A DNA stretch of 64,000 bases, from NCBI GenBank assembly GCA_021731045.1, contig JAKFYE010000002.1, forward strand, positions 38,041 to 102,040, in the 5' to 3' direction. The notes beneath the pieces are model-generated. The model saw only the letters and a list, made by a program, of their open reading frames with translations. It searched no databases and had not been told where the DNA came from. The position numbers and the translations under genes are program-made. Shown here piece after piece: positions 25,903-35,087 of the stretch. Source of the stretch: Bdellovibrionales bacterium. Lineage in GTDB: Bacteria > Bdellovibrionota > Bdellovibrionia > Bdellovibrionales > JAKFYE01. Within the stretch, counting starts at the first letter, position 1, and every line of letters starts with the position of its first letter.

Positions 25903-26034
25903 ATGTCTAGTCGACATAAGAAATATCGGTTCCGATTGCGGCAAACTTTAGAGGAGATTGGTCTGTGGTCTTTGATTCTAAAGAATTTGTTGGGATTGGT
26001 CGAAATTGCGATGAAACTTTATAAGCTTTTATAG
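25903..26034 (+). CDS. Possible 43-residue amphipathic small protein
   Basis: ATG at 25903 follows a near-consensus AAGGAGGT. The 43-residue product has a basic N-terminus (MSSRHKKYRFRLRQ) and a hydrophobic/amphipathic helix over the last 23 residues. This shape is found in small membrane-active peptides and in type I toxins. Its ribosome site is in a hairpin and a leftward terminator sits just upstream. No family is recognised. It may be a chance ORF; the strong Shine-Dalgarno is the main support. Confidence 0.42.
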   Translation: MSSRHKKYRFRLRQTLEEIGLWSLILKNLLGLVEIAMKLYKLL

Positions 26035-26038
26035 TTAT

Positions 26039-26202
26039 CTAAGCGGGTTCGCAAAAAACATTTCCTCTTTAGCTTGGTCTTTTGGTCCATCCCTATGTTG
26101 CTTCTCCTCAATTTAGACGCTGCTAAATCTTCGTCGTCGCGCCTTGGTCTGGACCAAAATCCGCGGCGCTAAAGAGGAAATGTTTTTTGCGAATCCGCTT
26201 AG
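26039..26202. mobile_element. 164-bp inverted-repeat element (MITE-like)
   Basis: Two 35-base arms, 26039-26073 and 26168-26202, are reverse complements with a single mismatch. Inside, TTTTGGTCCA (26080-26089) pairs exactly with TGGACCAAAA (26150-26159). The centre contains no gene. Such a long near-perfect hairpin in an intergenic region looks like a non-autonomous transposable element or a very stable RNA hairpin. No target-site duplication is obvious by eye. Confidence 0.55.
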
Positions 26203-26294
26203 CCCCATCTTGGCTTCAATTCAGCAGTCCTGTTTTGAAACATTGAGGGGATAAGTGGAAGGCCAACCGCACTTTTCTCTAATCTACTCTTAAC

Positions 26295-27347
26295 TCACAG
26301 ATCCGGAGAAAATACCTGTTGCTCGTTTAGTGGCGTTGGGATTTTTAATCCTAAATGTTCGTAGGCTAAGCGTGAAGCGACTCGGCCGCGAGGAGTTTTT
26401 TGAATGAAGCCCTCTTGAATTAAAAAAGGTTCGTAGACGTCTTCGATGGTTTCTTTTTCTTCGCTAAGAGATGTCGCGATGGTTTCGATTCCGACGGGGC
26501 CGCCGTTAAATCTTTCGACGATCAAAGATAAAATTTTGCGATCCATTTCATCTAAACCTAATTGATCAACCTCAAGTTGATCGAGAGCGTAAGACGCGAT
26601 TTGTGCTGTGATGGTTCCGTCACCTTTGACTTGTGCGTAATCACGCACGCGCTTAAGCAACCGAATCGCGATGCGAGGCGTACCGCGCGAACGACGGGCG
26701 ATTTCTTCGGCGCCTTTTACATCGAGCTTCACTTTCATAATGGGAGCATCACGTTTTAAAATTTTTCCGAGATCTTCTTTGTTATAAAAATTCAAACGCT
26801 CGACAATTCCGAACCGATCACGAAAAGGTGCATTTAATAATCCTGCACGTGTGGTCGCGCCAACGAGAGTAAAGGGCACTAACGAAAACTTCATTGTGCG
26901 CGCGCCCAGTCCCTCACCCGTAATAATATCAATGTAAAAATCTTCCATCGCACTGTACAAATACTCTTCAATCACCGTACTCAGACGATGAATCTCATCG
27001 ATAAACAAAATTGAATTCGGAGTAAGCGACGTGAGAATCGCAGCTAAATCGCCTTTTTTATCAAGCGCAGGCCCAGAAGTTGTACGAATATCGACGCCCA
27101 AAGAGTGCGCCAAAATTCCGGCCAACGTGGTTTTGCCTAATCCGGGAGGACCAGAAAAAAGCGTGTGATCGAGGGGTTCGCCTCGCTTTTTTGCAGCTTG
27201 AACGAAGACTTTTAATTTTTCTTTAACGTTATCTTGTCCTGGAAATTCATCAAACGACATTGGGCGAAGCTGGGCCTCAAGAGGATCTTCTCCGAATTCC
27301 TCACCCGCGATAACTTCTGCATTGAGATCACGAATTAAATTTGTCAT
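26295..27347 (-). CDS. ruvB: Holliday junction helicase RuvB
   Basis: Hexameric AAA+ motor that drives branch migration with RuvA. 350 residues. Motifs: [19 protein letters not shown], Walker [12 protein letters not shown], Walker [10 protein letters not shown], sensor region [10 protein letters not shown] with arginine finger FRDRFG, and a C-terminal winged-helix domain ending [12 protein letters not shown]. It lies 21 bases after ruvA at the end of the ruvC-ruvA-ruvB operon. Confidence 0.97.
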   Translation of the reverse strand: MTNLIRDLNAEVIAGEEFGEDPLEAQLRPMSFDEFPGQDNVKEKLKVFVQAAKKRGEPLDHTLFSGPPGLGKTTLAGILAHSLGVDIRTTSGPALDKKGDLAAILTSLTPNSILFIDEIHRLSTVIEEYLYSAMEDFYIDIITGEGLGARTMKFSLVPFTLVGATTRAGLLNAPFRDRFGIVERLNFYNKEDLGKILKRDAPIMKVKLDVKGAEEIARRSRGTPRIAIRLLKRVRDYAQVKGDGTITAQIASYALDQLEVDQLGLDEMDRKILSLIVERFNGGPVGIETIATSLSEEKETIEDVYEPFLIQEGFIQKTPRGRVASRLAYEHLGLKIPTPLNEQQVFSPDL

Positions 27348-27368
27348 CGTTTCTCCTTTTACCCAAAA

Positions 27369-27977
27369 CTACAGTCGCGACAGCGCTTGTAATCCTCGAC
27401 GAACACCGTCTTCGACTTCAATATTCGAATCGAATTCGTCCACCACTTTTTCGACATCTTGAAGACGAAAACCTAAGTTGACTAACGCCGAGAACACTTC
27501 AGTTCGAGGACCACCATAAGTTTTTTTAGCCGTCGGACTGCTCGCACTACCGTCCACTTGTTTTGGCAACTTGCCTTTTAAACTTAAAATTAATTGTTCG
27601 GCCGTTTTCTTTCCGACTTTTGGTAATTGCGTAAGTGATTTCACGTCCTCGGTTTCAATCATATGAAAAATACGATCAACCGAAGCGCCCGACAAAATAG
27701 AAATTGCAAGCTTTGGCCCGACACCGTTGACTTTAAGCAAAGTCAAAAACAAATGCTTTTCTGCGGCCGTACGAAACCCAAACAGAATCATCGCATCTTC
27801 ACGCACATGCGTGTGGATAAATAATTCCACGTCGGTTAAAGTTTCTATTTGCGTGCGAGTGATCTGTGAACACGTGACTTCATAACCCACTCCCATCACA
27901 TCGATAGTGACGCTTTCTGGATCTTCAAATATTTTTTTTCCTTTTAAGAAACTAATCATAGATTCAGAGAGCTTCAC
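27369..27977 (-). CDS. ruvA: Holliday junction DNA-binding subunit RuvA
   Basis: Binds four-way junctions and recruits RuvB. 202 residues: N-terminal OB domain (MISFLKGKK after an eight-residue extension), a HhH pair around LLKVNGVGPKLAISILSG and LPKVGKKTAEQLILSLKGK, and the C-terminal domain III that touches RuvB (VFSALVNLGF). The ATG overlaps the end of ruvC by 14 bases. A shorter start at the internal methionine at codon 7 or 8 would match the usual family N-terminus. Confidence 0.95.
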   Translation of the reverse strand: MKLSESMISFLKGKKIFEDPESVTIDVMGVGYEVTCSQITRTQIETLTDVELFIHTHVREDAMILFGFRTAAEKHLFLTLLKVNGVGPKLAISILSGASVDRIFHMIETEDVKSLTQLPKVGKKTAEQLILSLKGKLPKQVDGSASSPTAKKTYGGPRTEVFSALVNLGFRLQDVEKVVDEFDSNIEVEDGVRRGLQALSRL

Positions 27978-28494
27978 CTAGATCAGCGGGAGGGTCAATT
28001 TTTAATCTTACGAATTGAGCACGCGCATCTTTCATTCGTGAATGATGTACGGCCATTGAAAGTGCATCGGTTGCGTCAAGCGCTTGATCGCTCGTAATAC
28101 CTAATAGTGCCAAAACAAGGAGCCGAACTTGATCTTTGGTTGCCGCACCATTACCCGTAATCCCTTTTTTGACAACGCGGGCTTCATATTCATACACAGG
28201 GATTGCGCGTCGTGCTGCTTCATACAAACAAACGCCTCGCGCATGTCCGAGTTTAAAAGCACTATCGACATTTTTACCCATAAAGATTTTTTCTAAAACC
28301 AAGAACTCAGGATTGTAGCGATCTAAAATAAATCCGAGTTCCTGACCAATAAGTTTTATTCGGGTCGAAAAAAGAGTTTGCTTACTAACATCTACGACCC
28401 CGTGATCAATGTGATGAAGCTTCCCGGTTCCCTCCGAAATAACTCCAAAGCCTAAAACTCGACTTCCTGGATCGATTCCAATAATAACGGCCAA
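27964..28494 (-). CDS. ruvC: Holliday junction resolvase RuvC
   Basis: Endonuclease that resolves Holliday junctions. 176 residues with the RNase H-like catalytic acidic residues visible in IGIDPGSRVLGFGV (first Asp), LVLEKIFMG (Glu) and the C-terminal DATDALSMAVHH (Asp pair). First gene of ruvCAB, with its stop inside the start of ruvA. Its ATG is 82 bases from the divergent TPR gene. Confidence 0.95.
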   Translation of the reverse strand: MAVIIGIDPGSRVLGFGVISEGTGKLHHIDHGVVDVSKQTLFSTRIKLIGQELGFILDRYNPEFLVLEKIFMGKNVDSAFKLGHARGVCLYEAARRAIPVYEYEARVVKKGITGNGAATKDQVRLLVLALLGITSDQALDATDALSMAVHHSRMKDARAQFVRLKIDPPADLGEAL

Positions 28495-28576
28495 GCATCC
28501 CCTCCAAATTTATGTTCATACATATTTCTTTGTTAAGTCTATTGAAAGTTACATAAAAAAATGTAAACGTTGACGC

Positions 28577-29413
28577 ATGAACTCAGATCTCAACCCCGAA
28601 TTTGTTGAGCGCTATCAAATTTTATTAAGCCAAGATCCAAAATCAAGGGTTTTCGCACCCTTAGCAGAAGCCTACCGTAAAATGAATTGGATCGATCACG
28701 CCGAAAAAATTTGTCGTGAGGGCGTTAAATATCATCCTCATTTTGCGAGTGGACGCGTGGTTCTTGCCAAAATTTTGATTGATAAACGTAATTTGCAAGA
28801 GGCTGCTAGTGAACTGCAATTGGCCTGCGATTTATCACCCGAAAACATTCTCGCGTACCGTTTACTTTCACAAACTCTTTTAGAACTTAAAAGACCCAAG
28901 GAGGCACTGAAGGCTTTCAAAATGGTTCTCTTGTTAAATCCGAATGATGTGAACGCGATTAAAACGGTGTCTCGTCTCGAAAGTTTAACTGCTGACGAAT
29001 ACGATGATGAGCTTTTTCAAATGAGACCTCTCGATTACACCTTACGAATGATCGAGCAAAATCGCGCAAAAAAAACGGAAGCACCAGATTCAGAAGCTCC
29101 CGCTCCGACTCCGCCGCAAGTGGCTCTTCAACGAACTCTTGAACGGGCGCTCTCGCTTTCTGATGCCTTTGTGGCGCGCAATGATTTTGATAAATCCATC
29201 GAAATTTTGGATCAAACCGAGGAGCAAATCGGGATTCATCCCGAGATTACCAAGCGCCGACGTTTTCTCACTTCGCGCAATCAAAATCTACAGTCCGAAC
29301 ACGCCCATTCGATTCGCCCGCTCATGCAAGATATGCGGGCTAAAAAGAATCAAAAGCTCACTTCTCTAAAAGGCTTATTGCAACGCGTAAGTGATCGTCG
29401 AATCGAGTCGTGA
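28577..29413 (+). CDS. TPR protein
   Basis: A 278-residue cytoplasmic protein without signal peptide. About three to four TPR helices occupy residues 15-135 (VFAPLAEAYRKMNW, FASGRVVLAKILIDK, ILAYRLLSQTLLELKRPKEAL). A proline-rich linker follows (about 170-185), then another helical repeat. TPRs mediate protein-protein contacts; no partner is evident. It is divergent from ruvC and precedes efp by 56 bases, so it may be co-transcribed with efp. Confidence 0.75.
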   Translation: MNSDLNPEFVERYQILLSQDPKSRVFAPLAEAYRKMNWIDHAEKICREGVKYHPHFASGRVVLAKILIDKRNLQEAASELQLACDLSPENILAYRLLSQTLLELKRPKEALKAFKMVLLLNPNDVNAIKTVSRLESLTADEYDDELFQMRPLDYTLRMIEQNRAKKTEAPDSEAPAPTPPQVALQRTLERALSLSDAFVARNDFDKSIEILDQTEEQIGIHPEITKRRRFLTSRNQNLQSEHAHSIRPLMQDMRAKKNQKLTSLKGLLQRVSDRRIES

Positions 29414-29469
29414 CAAGGTCGCCTGGCTTTGCTTAAATGGCGCCTTCACTTTAGCGAAGGAAGAGGCCC

Positions 29470-30033
29470 ATGGTCGAGACTTCAGATTTTCACAAAAACC
29501 TTAAGATCATGGTCGAGGGGCAGCCCTATGTGATCACAGATTTTCAACACGTTAAGCCAGGTAAGGGCAACCAATTTACGCGCACAAAAATGCGCAATCT
29601 TATTACCGGCTCAAACTTAGAACGTACGTTTAAATCTGGAGAAAGATTTGAAGAGCCTGATGTGATGAATCGTGAAGCCCAGTACCTCTACAAAAGTGAG
29701 AGCGGATATAATTTCATGGACCAAACCAGCTATGAAGAAGTCTGCCTTTCAGCTGAAGAGTGTGGCGAAGCTAAAAATTATTTAATTGAAAACTTAGAAG
29801 TAACATTGCTCTTTTACAATAATCGGGTGATCAGCGTAGATGTTCCAAATGCCGTCAACATCAAAGTCGCGAAAACAGATCCCGGAGTTAAAGGAGATCG
29901 CGTCACCGGCGCGACTAAGCCCGCAACTTTAGAAACCGGCATGGTAGTAAACGTACCGCTTCACATTGCAGAAAATGATCTGCTCCGAATTGACACCCGG
30001 ACTGGACTCTATGTGGAGCGCGTCAATAAGTAG
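29470..30033 (+). CDS. efp: Elongation factor P
   Basis: Relieves ribosome stalling at polyproline. 187 residues in three beta-barrel domains. The N-terminal KOW-like domain carries the loop HVKPGKGNQF with K32 at the position modified in E. coli EF-P (beta-lysylation), and the C-terminal domain ends with the conserved RIDTRTGLYVERV. GAAGGAAGAGG precedes the ATG. No modification genes (epmA/epmB) are in this window. Confidence 0.95.
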   Translation: MVETSDFHKNLKIMVEGQPYVITDFQHVKPGKGNQFTRTKMRNLITGSNLERTFKSGERFEEPDVMNREAQYLYKSESGYNFMDQTSYEEVCLSAEECGEAKNYLIENLEVTLLFYNNRVISVDVPNAVNIKVAKTDPGVKGDRVTGATKPATLETGMVVNVPLHIAENDLLRIDTRTGLYVERVNK

Positions 30034-30090
30034 TTTTTTTACGTCTCTGGCCTCGAGAAAAACTGAGTTTTCCTAGATACTTAGAGATGA

Positions 30091-31143
30091 TTGACATCAG
30101 AAATTGAACTTGAAATTCAAAAGCTCCTAAAGACCATTAATGACCCCGCATTAGTTGCGGATGAATTGCTCAAAAAATGGCATCGCAATGAACTCACTAC
30201 AGAAGATTCAGATCGCGTGGCGCACTTTCTTTTGACCTTCGGATTTTACAACGCCCTTATCGAAAACATCGCGCGAAAAGTAAAAGAAAATTCTTTGCTC
30301 CCATGGGGGGCCATTGCCCGAATCTTAGTTTCGAATATTGAGGAACCTCCAAAAGAAGTACTTGATAGCATTTTAATTGGCGCCTCCGAACAAGAAGGCC
30401 TCGATGTCCTCGCGCGTGATCCCGATTTAGACAAGGTCGATATGCGTTTTGAAAAAATACGCCGCGAAATGGTTGAGGAACGTACGGTGGGTCTTGCTAA
30501 GTTGCGCGCCGATTATTTGGATCAAGCTGAAATCTACCGCAACGATCGTCTTTTTGGTAAAGAAGCCGATATCTTGAATCGCCTTTTGGCTTATTTTCCA
30601 AACGATCAAGTGGTTAAAAATTATTTTTCTGAACTCAATGCGAATCAGGCCAGCGAGAGAATTAGTCGCCGGGGTACACGCATCGATGAAGAAGAATTTC
30701 TTTATCGTAAAGAGCAAGAGATCCCCTCTGAATTAAAAAAAGTAGCAGCTGATATTGCAAAAAAACTTTTGAAGAAGGTCAATCAGAACCCTGACATGGC
30801 ATACAATATCGCGCTGGGGTTGTACCAAATGGGGCATATCGAAGCTGCAATTGAAACTTTAGAAAAAGCCGAACCTAACGAAAGCAAAGATTGGTTTAAA
30901 ATAGAATTATATTTGGAATCCCATCGATACCTTGATGTTTTGTCTGAGCTTGATGCTTTAGAAAAAAAATATGCGGCCGATCCTGAAATTATATTTTCAT
31001 CTCTGTATCTTCGCGCTCGCGCTTTATGGGGATTGCATCAGCATACCTCGGCTGTTGAAATTCTTGAAAGCTTGATTCGCGTTCGTCCAGATTATCGCTC
31101 GGCACAGTCTTTGTTAACCCAGTGGCGCGAGGTTCTCTTGTGA
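30091..31143 (+). CDS. TPR-containing protein upstream of tamB
   Basis: A 350-residue soluble protein with a helical, charged N-terminal half and TPR-type repeats in the second half (NIALGLYQMGHIEAAIETLEKA, SLYLRARALWGLHQHTSAVE). The start is TTG at 30091, weakly supported. No signal peptide. Its stop overlaps the GTG of tamB (TTGTGA), implying translational coupling and a role linked to the tamB-Omp85 pair, but no specific family is recognised. Confidence 0.72.
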   Translation: MTSEIELEIQKLLKTINDPALVADELLKKWHRNELTTEDSDRVAHFLLTFGFYNALIENIARKVKENSLLPWGAIARILVSNIEEPPKEVLDSILIGASEQEGLDVLARDPDLDKVDMRFEKIRREMVEERTVGLAKLRADYLDQAEIYRNDRLFGKEADILNRLLAYFPNDQVVKNYFSELNANQASERISRRGTRIDEEEFLYRKEQEIPSELKKVAADIAKKLLKKVNQNPDMAYNIALGLYQMGHIEAAIETLEKAEPNESKDWFKIELYLESHRYLDVLSELDALEKKYAADPEIIFSSLYLRARALWGLHQHTSAVEILESLIRVRPDYRSAQSLLTQWREVLL

Positions 31144-34100
31144 GAATTATTCTACGCTACGCTCTCATTGCCGGGTTATTTTTTATGTTGGGGTTTTCTT
31201 ACGAATATCACCTACCTAAACTTAAAGTTTGGATGCTCGTTAAAATTGAAGATCTTTCTAATCAGCATTTACCGGTCCGCATCTTCCCGCAAGACTTGGA
31301 CGTGACACTGTGGCCGCCAGGATTGTCCATTTCAAACATTCGCATTTTACCGAAAGGCGCCTTAGCTCGGAAGCTTGCGCCTATTCATATTGAAACATTT
31401 AGTTTGCGCTTACGACCTCAAAGTTTACTCTCCGGAGACTTTCGTCTTTCTGAAATCGTAATTACTAAGCCTGAAGTGACCATTATCGCCAATGCCGAAG
31501 CTAAAGCCGTTTCAAAGCAGAATCTACGAGTGAACCTCAAAGATATTCTCGCGATTCCTATTCAAGATGTGATGATCGAAGATGGTTTGATTCAAGTGCG
31601 AAGTGATCAAGCTGAAATTCTTACGCGCGTAGAACATTTAAACGTCAATATCGAAAGCCGCAATGAATCCTTGTACGTGAATGTCGACACGCCTTTAATA
31701 TCAATGAAACGAAGCTCGTTAAAATCAAGTATTGCAGAAATCAGTCTTAACGGGGCCGTACTAATCGGTGAAGATGAAATTTCTATTCGCGGTATTAAAA
31801 TTAAGGAAACTGAATCTTTTCTTATCGCATCGGGATCTCTGGGTGGAAAAATCAATGATGGGCGGATCGACACAGTCAAAATTAAATCGCGCTCACACAT
31901 AGAGATACCGTCTTTTATCGACACGATTTCCTCGTTTGTAAAAATAGAAAACTTACCAGAAATCAACGGTAATGTTGACCTTGAGCTGCAATATCAACGG
32001 GGAGACGATGGTACTGATGCCGCAGCGGCGATTCTAAGTGCCAAAGATCTTTCGGTTCGTGAATTCAAAATTGGCTCCGTTTCGGGTGACATTCTCTATC
32101 AAGACCGTCACGTAAAATCAAAAGAGCTCAACATTAAAAACGATTCTGGGCGTATTAAATTTCGTAGTCTTGATTTTGATCTTGATCGAAATCAGGAATT
32201 CTCTACTCATGTAGTTCTTGAAAACTTGGAACTTCGAAAGTTTTTATTGCAAATGGACGTAGGCGATACTCCCTTGTTTATGCTCTTAAATGCCGACGTA
32301 CCTTGCCAAGGGCAAATTCTTCCTGAGCCGACAGCCACGTGTACTGGCAAAGTTATGGGCTCCGAATTTAGAGTTCATGCAAAAGATCCCAAGAAGACTA
32401 TTGTAGCTTTAAACAATTTTATGATCGATGGAACAGGCACTGTTGACACTAAAGGAGTTACCACTAAAGCCAAGCTCAGCATCGGCGATTCTGTGGGAGA
32501 AGGAAGTGGGTTCATTAGCTTCGATAAAGGCTTTGATATTAAGTACTCGACTGACAATATAGATTTTAAAAATGTTGCCAGCGTTGCAGACTTAAAACTT
32601 GAGGGCAAAGCGTCCATCGTGGGCTCTACGTCCGGCAATAGTAAGGCCGCAAAATTTCAATTCAAGCTTAAAGGTAACGAGGCCTGGTTCGAAGATTATG
32701 GTCTTGGGGTATTCTCTGCGGATGTTTCGTATGTGAGTGGTATGATGTACTTTAAAAATTTTGAAGGCCGCTATAATACGACTCATTACTTTGCTAACCT
32801 TGATTTGGATCTCGTTAATGACCAAGTTAAAGCCGAAGGCAAATTGGGATATGCGGAAGCTCGTGATATTCAAGCCATGTTCAGCCACAAAGTCGTGCTT
32901 CCTTTTGAGTTATTTGGAAGTGCCGTTGCTAAGTTATCAGTTTCGGGACCTTTAGAATTCACCAAACTTTCGTATAATCTAGATGCTTCTATATTTAGAG
33001 GTTCAGTAGGCCCCGAAGTTTTTGATGAAGCAAAATTTCACGTCATTGCAAACAAGGGCGAAGTGAAATCTCAAAATATCTATTTACGTAAAGGTCTTGG
33101 TTTAGCCACGATGACGGGCGAAGGACACCCCGATGGTTTAATCGACACCGAAATTAAAGCCCGCAATTTCAGAATCGAAGACTTAAGTTTGTTTAATAAA
33201 AACGAAAGCCCCGTTCAAGGTAGTCTTAATTTTGATATGACTTTAAAAGGGCCGGTATTATCACCGGAAGCTAAAATAAAAGGTTATGCCAACGAAACAT
33301 TTATTAGCAAAGAAGCTTTACCGAATTCTAAATTTGAATTGGGACTTAGTCGTAAATCTATTAACGGTGAAGCAAACTTTCTTGATGATCGACTTACACT
33401 TGATTTTGCATTTCCACTTGATCCGAATGCTCCCTTTAAATTTAAAGCTAAAACTGATAAATGGAATTTTACGCCACTTTTCGGTTTAGTATCAAAAGAA
33501 TCTGTAAGTAAAGAGTTTGATACTGAGCTGACCACCGATATTTCTTTGGAATCAAAAACAGGAGGCTTCTGGAATGCGAGCGGAAATATTTTTGTTAACT
33601 CTCTTAAAATTCGTCGTGGAAATTTAGAACTTTATAATCCGGCACCAGGACAAATCTATTTTGAGAACGGAAAAATGTCGATTAAGAATTTTCTGCTTCA
33701 AGGAGACAACACATATTTAAAAATTGATGCTCAAAATTCAACGAAAAACGATTTTAACGTGTCGCTAAACGGAAAAATAGAAATGTCCTTGCTAGCGTTC
33801 CTCACGCCGTTCTTCTCAGACTTACGTGGGATCCTTTCAATCGCGGGCCAATTGGATGGCGACACAGAAACTCCGAAATTAATTGGATCGGCTTTCATTG
33901 ACAAGGGCTACGCTAAACTTAAAGAGTTGCCGCACGCGTTTGAAAACATAAAAGCCGATATTCTTTTCAGTCAGCAGAAGATTTTAGTCAACAGTTTGCA
34001 AACTCAATTTGCAGGCGGCACTGCCTTTGCTGAAGGCACCATTGAGATAAAAGCATTAAAACACTTTCCGACATCACTACATGGAAGATTTGAAAAAGTG

Positions 34101-35087
34101 AATCTTTGGGTACCAAAAGATTTTAATACACACGGCTCAGGCGATTTCAAAATTACCGGAGAATGGTTTCCATTTTTATTTTCAGGAAATTACGATATTG
34201 GCAGTGGAACTATCTCGCGCACGTTTGGCGATGAGCAGACTTTAACTGAAGGCGTCAAACGAAGCGTCTTTTTACCAGGTGTTTTGCTAGAAAAGGATTT
34301 TGAACCTCTTAAATTTGATTTACAGGCAAACTTTCCTGCCAATCTCATGCTAAAAAACAATATGATAGAAACTGAAATTCGAGGCTCCCTCAAAATCTTA
34401 GGTACTACCACGAATCCCACCATGCTCGGAGAAGTCACTGCCCCACCTGGCGGACGTCTTATGTTTCGCGATGTTCCTTTTGAGATTAACGGTGCCAGTG
34501 TTAAGTTTAATACTCCAAATAAAATTAACCCGACGCTTTATGCGCAAGCTTCTACACGCATTAAAGATTACGACGTAAACTTACTCCTTCAAGGAACAAA
34601 AGAAAATTATCAAATTATTTTACGAAGTACGCCCCAACTTGCCGAACAAGAAATTATCTCGCTCTTAGCACTTGGATATACAACAGAACAACTTGAAAAA
34701 GTACAATCGAACCAACAGATCGATCAGCAAACTTATGAAGTCGGCTCCGCTATTATATCAAACAATCCTTTCGGAAACGAAATTCGCAATAAGTACGGCG
34801 TCAACGTACGATTTGGTTCGGCCGTGGATGATGCCAGCAACGTAGCACCTAAAATTATATTAAGTAAACAATGGACTCCTAGAATCAACACGAGCGCAAG
34901 TCGCACAATCGGAAATTCCGTCAGTCAAGACGTTAAACTTGAATACCAATTGAACCAAAATGTTTCTGTGATCGGAAGCTGGGAAGGCAAAGAGTTTACC
35001 GAAGAACAAAAATCTTCAACCAATGTTGAAAGCCAAAACCAAGATATTTTTGGTCTTGATCTCCAATATAAAAAGGAGTTCAAGTGA
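31140..35087 (+). CDS. tamB: TamB-like envelope biogenesis protein
   Basis: A 1315-residue protein of the TamB/DUF490 type: a single N-terminal membrane helix, a very long repetitive beta-rich periplasmic body (AsmA-like at the start), and the conserved C-terminal DUF490 domain. The latter includes the LRSTPQLAEQEIISLLALG region near residue 1160 and ends in an aromatic-rich barrel-like tail. Such proteins span the periplasm and carry phospholipids or assist barrel assembly. The GTG at 31140 overlaps the preceding stop; a GTG at 31122 is also in frame. The stop overlaps the downstream Omp85 gene (GTGA), as in TamA-TamB pairs. Confidence 0.88.
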   Translation: MRIILRYALIAGLFFMLGFSYEYHLPKLKVWMLVKIEDLSNQHLPVRIFPQDLDVTLWPPGLSISNIRILPKGALARKLAPIHIETFSLRLRPQSLLSGDFRLSEIVITKPEVTIIANAEAKAVSKQNLRVNLKDILAIPIQDVMIEDGLIQVRSDQAEILTRVEHLNVNIESRNESLYVNVDTPLISMKRSSLKSSIAEISLNGAVLIGEDEISIRGIKIKETESFLIASGSLGGKINDGRIDTVKIKSRSHIEIPSFIDTISSFVKIENLPEINGNVDLELQYQRGDDGTDAAAAILSAKDLSVREFKIGSVSGDILYQDRHVKSKELNIKNDSGRIKFRSLDFDLDRNQEFSTHVVLENLELRKFLLQMDVGDTPLFMLLNADVPCQGQILPEPTATCTGKVMGSEFRVHAKDPKKTIVALNNFMIDGTGTVDTKGVTTKAKLSIGDSVGEGSGFISFDKGFDIKYSTDNIDFKNVASVADLKLEGKASIVGSTSGNSKAAKFQFKLKGNEAWFEDYGLGVFSADVSYVSGMMYFKNFEGRYNTTHYFANLDLDLVNDQVKAEGKLGYAEARDIQAMFSHKVVLPFELFGSAVAKLSVSGPLEFTKLSYNLDASIFRGSVGPEVFDEAKFHVIANKGEVKSQNIYLRKGLGLATMTGEGHPDGLIDTEIKARNFRIEDLSLFNKNESPVQGSLNFDMTLKGPVLSPEAKIKGYANETFISKEALPNSKFELGLSRKSINGEANFLDDRLTLDFAFPLDPNAPFKFKAKTDKWNFTPLFGLVSKESVSKEFDTELTTDISLESKTGGFWNASGNIFVNSLKIRRGNLELYNPAPGQIYFENGKMSIKNFLLQGDNTYLKIDAQNSTKNDFNVSLNGKIEMSLLAFLTPFFSDLRGILSIAGQLDGDTETPKLIGSAFIDKGYAKLKELPHAFENIKADILFSQQKILVNSLQTQFAGGTAFAEGTIEIKALKHFPTSLHGRFEKVNLWVPKDFNTHGSGDFKITGEWFPFLFSGNYDIGSGTISRTFGDEQTLTEGVKRSVFLPGVLLEKDFEPLKFDLQANFPANLMLKNNMIETEIRGSLKILGTTTNPTMLGEVTAPPGGRLMFRDVPFEINGASVKFNTPNKINPTLYAQASTRIKDYDVNLLLQGTKENYQIILRSTPQLAEQEIISLLALGYTTEQLEKVQSNQQIDQQTYEVGSAIISNNPFGNEIRNKYGVNVRFGSAVDDASNVAPKIILSKQWTPRINTSASRTIGNSVSQDVKLEYQLNQNVSVIGSWEGKEFTEEQKSSTNVESQNQDIFGLDLQYKKEFK

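Noticed and set aside
26039..26202. Integron attC site or CRISPR repeats
   Set aside because: No GTTRRRY/RYYYAAC core sites and no array of cassettes or integrase; no regularly spaced direct repeats for CRISPR.
32375..32955. Several minus- and plus-strand ORFs inside tamB
   Set aside because: All fall within the single long tamB frame and have no independent start signals or recognisable domains.
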